A stretch of DNA of 26,244 bases from Clostridia bacterium (GTDB taxonomy: Bacteria > Bacillota > Clostridia > Oscillospirales > Acutalibacteraceae). Shown here piece by piece: positions 20,895 to 26,244 of this stretch. The notes under the pieces are model-generated. The model searched no databases and had not been told where the DNA came from. It was given only the letters and a program-made list of their open reading frames with translations. Position 1 is the first letter of the stretch. Each line of letters starts with the position of its first letter. Location: contig CAAGJN010000038.1 of NCBI GenBank assembly GCA_900770255.1, positions 1-26,244 of the forward strand, read 5' to 3'. The position numbers and the translations under genes were made by a program.

Positions 20895-23800
20895 TCAGAC
20901 GCGCTCTTTCTTCTTTTTGGTCATGCAGCAGATGATGAACGCCGCTCCCGCTATAGTGATAAGCGAGATCGGAGCTGCCGCGCCGGTGTCCGGAGTCTCC
21001 GTCTCCGCAGGCTTTGTCGTTTCCGGCTTTGCGGGGACTATCGGGCTCGCGGGATCGGAGGGATCAAGCGGCTGAGTCGGGTTCGCGGGATCTGTCGGAA
21101 CTGTCGGTTCGGAGGGCGTTTCGGTCTCAGAGGGCTCCTCCGGAGTTTCGGTCTCAGAGGGTTCCTCCGTCTGCTCTGCCTTGGAGAGCGCGAAGGAGTC
21201 AATCCTCTTCGCACCGCCCTCGGCGCTGTCGTCGAGCATATAGGCGTCAAAATAGAGAGTACTGCCGTCTATCGTGATCGCAGAGAACACCGCATCGTCA
21301 GCATCATAAATCGCCTCGGCTCTCGGGAAGAGCTTATCGGTTTCCTCGACGTCCTTGGTCTGATAGTCCTTGACACCTGCACATGCGCTGATGACATAGA
21401 CCGTACCCTGAGGATTGAGCTTGACGGTATAATCTCTGCCGCCGAAGGAAAGCTCCTGCTCCTCAGCCTTTACGACCTCGTTGTTGTCCATGATATCCGT
21501 GCGCAGATAGACATGGTCGTGTCCCTGGAGCACGATATCAATACCGAGATCGGGCAGCAGGCCGCAGAGCTGTTCACGCATAGCCTTAACGTCATCGTCG
21601 TCATAGTGCGAGCCGTTGGAATAGAGCGCCTTATGGAGCACCACTATCTTCCACTGCGCGTCGCTGGCGGCTGCGTCAGCCTTGAGCCATGCGAGCTGAT
21701 CGTCGCTGAGCGCCTCGTCCTCGCTGAGATTGTTTGTGTTGAGCACGATGAAGTGCGCGTTGTTGTAATCATACGAATAGAACACGCCGCTCTCTCTGTC
21801 CTGATCGACAGTCTCGGGCAGTATAAAGTTCTGATCGAGCATATATCCGCTCTTCTCGTGGTTGCCTGAAGCGGGCATTATAACAGTGCTCTTAATGTTA
21901 TCCGATGCGTTGAAGAACCACATCCACTGTTTGAAATGCTTGGTATAATCGACCTGGTCGCCCGCGCTCGCAAAGAACTTGCCCTCTGGGAACATGGTCA
22001 GAGCCGTATCGACAACCTTGCCCCAGGTGGCGTACTGATTGGCGTTCTGCGACTGCTCGTCGCTGACGTGGAAGAACGTGAACGAGTCGGAATTATCCGC
22101 CGTCTCAATAACGCCCGTATCGCTCCACCAGCCGCGCTCTGCATCGCCGATTCTGTAGCAATACTTCGTGCCGGGCTTGAGACCGGTCACGGTTGCCGTA
22201 TGACGATTGACCTTGATGTTGCATGAGATAAAACCGATGATGCCGAGATCGACGCCGGGATGCTCTCTCTCGACGAGCTTAGAGGTCGTCTCAACCTTAA
22301 CGCCTTTGGGCAGTTTATCGGAGAACTCCGGATCCTCGGAATACTCGGTTATCTGAATATCGGAACTTGTAAGGCTGTATTTCGTATACCAGTTGATGCT
22401 TCTCTCGGTTGAGGCGTCGCCGGTAAAGGTAGTGACGATGTTCGAGGGTAGGCGCATATTGTCAACCGTGACCTCGGGCTCAACGGGACCGTCATAGACG
22501 AGCCTGACGTCGAGGTCGGACTTTTCGTCGGGGTTGGTGTCCTCAACAAGGCTTCTGAGCATTCTGCCGATCGTGTAGCCGAGGCTGTCATACTGGCTCT
22601 GAGTCATATACTCATCGATGACAAGAGTGTTGAGGATGTTGCGCAGGCTGCTGTACTCCTCGGGCAAGAGGCCGAGTATGCTGTAGATTACGTTCTCATA
22701 GCTCGTATCGCCTCTGAAAATGACCTGCATAAAGATATCGGTCATGACGCCGATCGGGCTTGTGACCGAGCCCTCGGGGAAGATCTTGCCGGGGTTAAAC
22801 TTGAGGGTCGAGAGTATCTCGTCCTCAAGCACATCGTTTATCACAACGTCAAGCAGGAAGTTGAACAACTCCTCTGCACCGTTTCTGTTCTCAAAATAGT
22901 CAAGAACGTCGTTCATGAATATGTCGTCGCTGATATCCTCATCAGCGTTGTAGAGAGTGTAGAGAATGGTGTAGGCCGCATCCTCAAGGGTGCCCTTTTC
23001 GTTCTTGCTCTCCATACCCATGGTCTCATAGAACTTTGTGCACTGATAGTCAGAAACCTGGAAGTTGAGGAACTTTGTAACTACCGGGTCGAGCACCTCG
23101 ATAACATGATCCGGATCGTTTATATAAGCCTCATCGACCTGCGCGCACAGATCCTTGATAAAGCTCATAATGTTCGTGCTCACGGTGAATATCTCAACGC
23201 TGCCGATCTCAAAGCCGTTTGAGCCAAGAGCGTCAATAATGATCTTTTCGATATCGATACCTGAAGCCTCGAGGTAGGCGTAAAGGCCGCCTGCCTCCTG
23301 AATATCCTCGAACAGACCGACCAGAGCGTTTTCAATAGAGGTCATGGCAAAGGTCTTGAGGTCGTTCGGGCCGTAGGTCTTGAAGAATGAGAAGCTATTC
23401 TTGAACGGCTGCTCATAGGTCGTTGAAACGCCGCTCGGGAGGGTGACGGTCAGAGGCTCATCCTCATCAACCTCATGGGAAACTACGTCGCAGATCACTT
23501 TGTCCTTGTCGGTATTGTCAAATGTGACCGTTCTGAACTTATTCGGGAAGCCTGAAAGTGAAGTTGTCTCTATATCATAGATCGTCTCGCCGTTGTCGCT
23601 GACATGGGAGGCAATGTCGGGGGTGTGAAGATGGCCGGTGAACACGAAGTGCATACCTGCGTCCGCGAGCGTCTCCGCGCACTCCATCCAATCGTCAAGC
23701 ACAAAAGCACCGAATATTTCGGGCTCTATGGTCATGTGCGGGACGAAATTGTGATGACACATACCGATGATGGTCTCGCCGTTCTTGTTCGCCTTCTCGC

Positions 23801-24545
23801 ACTGCTCGAGCACCCACTGCATGAGCTCGGGCGCTATCGCACCTGCAGTCTCCGCAACGTCGTTACCCTTGCCGGTAGAGTCAGATGAATACTTGCCGGT
23901 ATCCATAACGATAAGCCTGTAACCGCCCTTAAGGCTGACTGCATAAGAGAGCTGGCCCGCTTCGCCGTTTGTGGGAGTAAAGATATCCTCTTCGGTGTCT
24001 GTAACGAGGTCGCGGCCAAGATTCTTATAGATCTCGCGGAATTCCTCGGGAGTCGTGATTCTCGCCGACTCCTTTACGCCGTTTCTAAAGGTCACTCCGT
24101 TATAGTTGTTGATATCGTGGTTGCCGTTGACAACGATTACATCAATACCGGTCTCCTTCTCGAAGGCCTCAAGCTTTGCCGCGAGAGCCACATGGCCCTC
24201 GTACTCGCCGTTGTACGTAAGATCGCCGGGCAGAAAAACATAATCGCTCTCCTCCGCGACCGCCTTGTTAAGCGCTGCGTCAACGAGGGCGTCAACCTGG
24301 TTGTGCTCGCGCGAGCCCTTTTCATACCACTCGTTGTAGGCTTCGCAATAGCCTGTTTCTGTGTCGCCGGTTCCTTTTGCGGATTCGGCAAAGTAATGGA
24401 CGTCTGAGAACAGCGTCGCCTTCAGCTCGCCTCTTTCGGCGTTGCCGAGTGCGCTGAACACTCCTGCGGGGATGGCGGCAAGGAGAAGCGTTGCGCAGAC
24501 AATAACTGCGATCGCTCTCTTTGCGAGTCTTCCTCTTGTTTTCAT
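20895..24545 (-). CDS. Cell-surface protein with two metallophosphoesterase domains and a sortase signal
   Basis: The protein has 1216 residues. It starts with a signal peptide (KRAIAVIVCATLLLAAIPAG) and a first calcineurin-like phosphoesterase (about 41-345): SDVHY (47-51), GDLTYNG, GNHD (141-144), HH (264-265), GHLH (304-307). A long helical spacer (about 390-680) follows, then a fibronectin-like entry domain, and a second, purple-acid-phosphatase-like phosphoesterase (about 822-1100): SDEQ (828-831), GDQVDY (862-867), GNHE (894-897), H971, GHDH (1008-1011). The C-terminus is a Pro/Glu/Thr-rich wall-spanning tail, TPDTG (1184-1188), a membrane helix and KKKKERV. It should be anchored to peptidoglycan by a sortase and hydrolyse phosphoesters outside the cell. 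AAGGAGG precedes the ATG. Confidence 0.93.
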   Translation of the reverse strand: MKTRGRLAKRAIAVIVCATLLLAAIPAGVFSALGNAERGELKATLFSDVHYFAESAKGTGDTETGYCEAYNEWYEKGSREHNQVDALVDAALNKAVAEESDYVFLPGDLTYNGEYEGHVALAAKLEAFEKETGIDVIVVNGNHDINNYNGVTFRNGVKESARITTPEEFREIYKNLGRDLVTDTEEDIFTPTNGEAGQLSYAVSLKGGYRLIVMDTGKYSSDSTGKGNDVAETAGAIAPELMQWVLEQCEKANKNGETIIGMCHHNFVPHMTIEPEIFGAFVLDDWMECAETLADAGMHFVFTGHLHTPDIASHVSDNGETIYDIETTSLSGFPNKFRTVTFDNTDKDKVICDVVSHEVDEDEPLTVTLPSGVSTTYEQPFKNSFSFFKTYGPNDLKTFAMTSIENALVGLFEDIQEAGGLYAYLEASGIDIEKIIIDALGSNGFEIGSVEIFTVSTNIMSFIKDLCAQVDEAYINDPDHVIEVLDPVVTKFLNFQVSDYQCTKFYETMGMESKNEKGTLEDAAYTILYTLYNADEDISDDIFMNDVLDYFENRNGAEELFNFLLDVVINDVLEDEILSTLKFNPGKIFPEGSVTSPIGVMTDIFMQVIFRGDTSYENVIYSILGLLPEEYSSLRNILNTLVIDEYMTQSQYDSLGYTIGRMLRSLVEDTNPDEKSDLDVRLVYDGPVEPEVTVDNMRLPSNIVTTFTGDASTERSINWYTKYSLTSSDIQITEYSEDPEFSDKLPKGVKVETTSKLVEREHPGVDLGIIGFISCNIKVNRHTATVTGLKPGTKYCYRIGDAERGWWSDTGVIETADNSDSFTFFHVSDEQSQNANQYATWGKVVDTALTMFPEGKFFASAGDQVDYTKHFKQWMWFFNASDNIKSTVIMPASGNHEKSGYMLDQNFILPETVDQDRESGVFYSYDYNNAHFIVLNTNNLSEDEALSDDQLAWLKADAAASDAQWKIVVLHKALYSNGSHYDDDDVKAMREQLCGLLPDLGIDIVLQGHDHVYLRTDIMDNNEVVKAEEQELSFGGRDYTVKLNPQGTVYVISACAGVKDYQTKDVEETDKLFPRAEAIYDADDAVFSAITIDGSTLYFDAYMLDDSAEGGAKRIDSFALSKAEQTEEPSETETPEEPSETETPSEPTVPTDPANPTQPLDPSDPASPIVPAKPETTKPAETETPDTGAAAPISLITIAGAAFIICCMTKKKKERV

Positions 24546-24718
24546 TTCGTTTCCTCCTTTTTATTCTTGCATCGCACTCATATAAAACTGCACGGCAATC
24601 GGCTGTATCCTGTCGTTTACGCTTTAAAGGCTTTGGACGAGTCATCAGCGAAAAGGATCGCTTAAAACCGGTTCTTACCTATCGGGTGCAACACTTATTA
24701 TAATAAAAATGAAAATGC
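24546..24718 (-). other. Leader of the phosphoesterase gene, unidentified structure
   Basis: Between rmuC and the surface protein lie 173 bases. A leftward TATAAT is present near 24700 with a poor -35 box. A small hairpin AGCGA/TCGCT (24647-24651, 24658-24662) and GC-rich segments suggest RNA structure, but I recognise no riboswitch family. No terminator for rmuC with a clear T-run is visible, so the two may be partly co-transcribed. Confidence 0.35.
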
Positions 24719-26053
24719 TTAGTTGTCCTCCGCGCCGTCGGTGATGCCGAGATATGCGTCGGCCTCCGCGGCGTCCATGCTGTCGATGCCCTTGAGCTTG
24801 CCCGCCATGATGCGGTTTCTGTCCTGCGCAGCGACGAGCGTGCGCCCGGCCTCGTCGATCTTCTTCTTGGCTCTGTCGAGCACCTCTCCGAACTTCTCAT
24901 ACTGCGCCTTCGCAACGGAGAGCAGACGGCGCACTTCATTCGCCTTCTCGTTTATTGCGACGGCTCTGAAGCCCATGGAGAGGGAATTAAGCAAGGCTGT
25001 GATCGTTGTCGGTCCTGCGATCATGATGTTATATTCGCGCTGTATGCGCTCGGCAATACCCGTGCGGGACGAGGCGATCTCGGCATAGAGTCCCTCGGTT
25101 GCAAGATACATTATTGCAAACGGTGTGGTAACCGGAATATTTATGTATTTTGTGATCATCTTCGCCTCGCTGAGAACTCTGTCCTCAAGCGCCTTGCGGG
25201 CGCGAGCGACCTCTTCTGCGTCGGCGCTGTCCGCCGCGGCGCAGAGCCTCACATAGTCCTCCATCGGGAATTTCGAGTCAACGGGCAGATATGCGTCCTC
25301 GCCGCCGTCGCCCGCCGGAATGCGGATTGCGAACTCGACACGCTCGGAGCTGCCCTGCACAGTCGCAAAATTCTTCTCATACATGTTCGGAATAGTCTGG
25401 TCGAGTATGCCCTCGAGCTGCACCTCGGCCCAGGTGCCGCGCGCCTTGACATTCGTCAGCACACGGTTTAAGTTCGTGACATTCGCGGTCACTCCGGTCG
25501 AGAGCTCCTTCATCTCGCCGAGCGACTTATAGACGTTTTCAAGCTGCTCCGAAACGGTCTTGAACGAGCTGTCAAGGCGGGTAGTGAGCGTTGAGGAGAG
25601 CTTCTCGTCAACCGTTGCGCGCATCTCATCGAGCTTTTTCTCGTTGCTCTGCTGCATTTTTTCGATGGACTCGGCAATAATTCTCGACTGTCTGTCGTTT
25701 TGTTCTATGTTGTTGCGTCTGATCGTGTCAAGCGATTTTGAAAAAACATCGGTCAACTGCTGCTGATGCTTGAAGTTTGCTTCGGTCATCAACGCGAGTC
25801 GCTCGTTCATCTTGTCGAGAGACTCGGTCATCTCGGCGCGCATATCCTTCTGCGTCCCTGCGCTCTCGCGGCGGCTGCGTTCAAACTCGTCGCGCAGCTG
25901 ACACTCGAGCGAGCCGAGCTTATTTTCAAGCTCGCGCATGCGTCTCTCCTGCTCGGCGTAACCGGCCGGTCGGTTGAGCTTGATAAGAATTACCGCGAGA
26001 ATAACTGCGCAGACAGCGACAAGCGCCAGAATTATATAACTGAGAATTTCCAT
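24719..26053 (-). CDS. rmuC: DNA recombination protein RmuC
   Basis: A 444-residue protein with an N-terminal membrane helix (ILSYIILALVAVCAVILAVILI), a long coiled coil (about residues 35-190) and the RmuC core: RGTWAEVQLEGIL, VEFAIRIPAG, LPVDSKFPMEDY, INIPVTTPFAIMYLATEGLYAE and IMIAGPTTITALLNSLSMGF, all family hallmarks. RmuC carries a PD-(D/E)XK-like nuclease fold and limits inversions at short repeats in E. coli; its exact activity is unsettled. The ATG at 26053 has GGAGAA ahead; upstream in-frame codons lack a ribosome site. Confidence 0.94.
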   Translation of the reverse strand: MEILSYIILALVAVCAVILAVILIKLNRPAGYAEQERRMRELENKLGSLECQLRDEFERSRRESAGTQKDMRAEMTESLDKMNERLALMTEANFKHQQQLTDVFSKSLDTIRRNNIEQNDRQSRIIAESIEKMQQSNEKKLDEMRATVDEKLSSTLTTRLDSSFKTVSEQLENVYKSLGEMKELSTGVTANVTNLNRVLTNVKARGTWAEVQLEGILDQTIPNMYEKNFATVQGSSERVEFAIRIPAGDGGEDAYLPVDSKFPMEDYVRLCAAADSADAEEVARARKALEDRVLSEAKMITKYINIPVTTPFAIMYLATEGLYAEIASSRTGIAERIQREYNIMIAGPTTITALLNSLSMGFRAVAINEKANEVRRLLSVAKAQYEKFGEVLDRAKKKIDEAGRTLVAAQDRNRIMAGKLKGIDSMDAAEADAYLGITDGAEDN

Positions 26054-26100
26054 GATAATTATTCTCCAAATATACATTGATAACAAATTAACGATAAATA

Positions 26101-26129
26101 ATTATAACAGGTTTATTAAAAAATTGCAA
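26101..26129 (-). promoter_or_regulatory. Promoter of rmuC
   Basis: On the minus strand, TTGCAA (plus 26124-26129) and TATAAT (plus 26101-26106) with a 17-bp spacer, about 48 bases ahead of the ATG. Confidence 0.75.
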
Positions 26130-26208
26130 CAATTACACAATTTATTTTTTTTGATCTGAAAAAAATTCAGCAAAACCGTCTCTGGTCGGATAATCTTATG
26201 CTTAACGG

Positions 26209-26238
26209 TTGATAAAGTCGTTATTTTTGTGCTATTAT
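26209..26238 (+). promoter_or_regulatory. Possible rightward promoter at the window edge
   Basis: TTGATA (26209-26214) and TATTAT (26233-26238), 18-bp spacer. It would drive a gene to the right of the window, divergent from rmuC. Confidence 0.4.
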
Positions 26239-26244
26239 ATAAAG

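Noticed and set aside
24630..24665. CTGATGA on the minus strand, as in a hammerhead ribozyme core
   Set aside because: The required GAAA core and flanking stems could not be found.
24560..24705. Possible cyclic-di-GMP riboswitch before the surface protein
   Set aside because: A few words resemble the GEMM class, but the conserved segments are not in the right order.

Overview
The window reads as a bacterial chromosome segment from an anaerobic Gram-positive Clostridia-type organism, most like the gut Oscillospirales. This rests on a serine T-box leader ahead of serS, a DUF3842 gene, an ECF-transporter S component, a sortase-type surface protein ending in PDTG plus a membrane segment and a lysine tail, strong GGAGG ribosome sites, and TTG/GTG starts. 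The taxon is an inference. No tRNA, rRNA, CRISPR array, transposase or integrase was seen.

Left part (1 to about 9,050), AT-rich accessory DNA that looks like a defence island. After the tail of an unknown gene and a strong terminator, four genes run rightwards as one probable operon: a Cro/CI-type regulator (275-478), a single-chain nuclease-methylase-specificity protein (513-3119), an OLD-family ATPase/TOPRIM nuclease (3154-4719) and a short UvrD-like helicase (4704-5708). The last two overlap and match the GajA/GajB pair of Gabija, with a compact GajB. Next comes a second, separate restriction-modification module: a leftward putative endonuclease (5850-6602) and a rightward D12-class adenine methylase (6721-7773), whose 118-bp divergent control region holds two perfect inverted repeats. 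An orphan protein (7881-8279) and a gene-poor stretch follow. That stretch has a 26-residue cationic peptide ORF, a strong terminator, a second probable terminator and another hairpin. An imperfect 20-bp direct repeat (18/20) brackets the second module.

Middle part (9,074-15,190), more GC-rich. A MarR-type regulator and a MATE efflux pump share a near-consensus promoter with a palindrome at the expected transcription start. Then come an atypical extended SDR protein with its own strong promoter, a structured leader, typA/bipA and ribF. A bidirectional terminator separates ribF from the leftward genes.

Right part (15,199-26,244) is mostly leftward: an XRE regulator with a membrane tail, serS under T-box control, an ECF S component behind an attenuator-like leader with a duplicated hairpin, DUF3842, and a four-knuckle Cys4 protein. 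A rightward M20 peptidase diverges from these through back-to-back promoters. Last are a leftward 1216-residue surface protein with two metallophosphoesterase domains, and rmuC.

The main candidate for an undescribed system is the four-gene operon at 275-5708. It joins a self-contained modification/restriction enzyme to Gabija-like effectors under one regulator. The main RNA-level candidate is the attenuator leader at 18144-18268.
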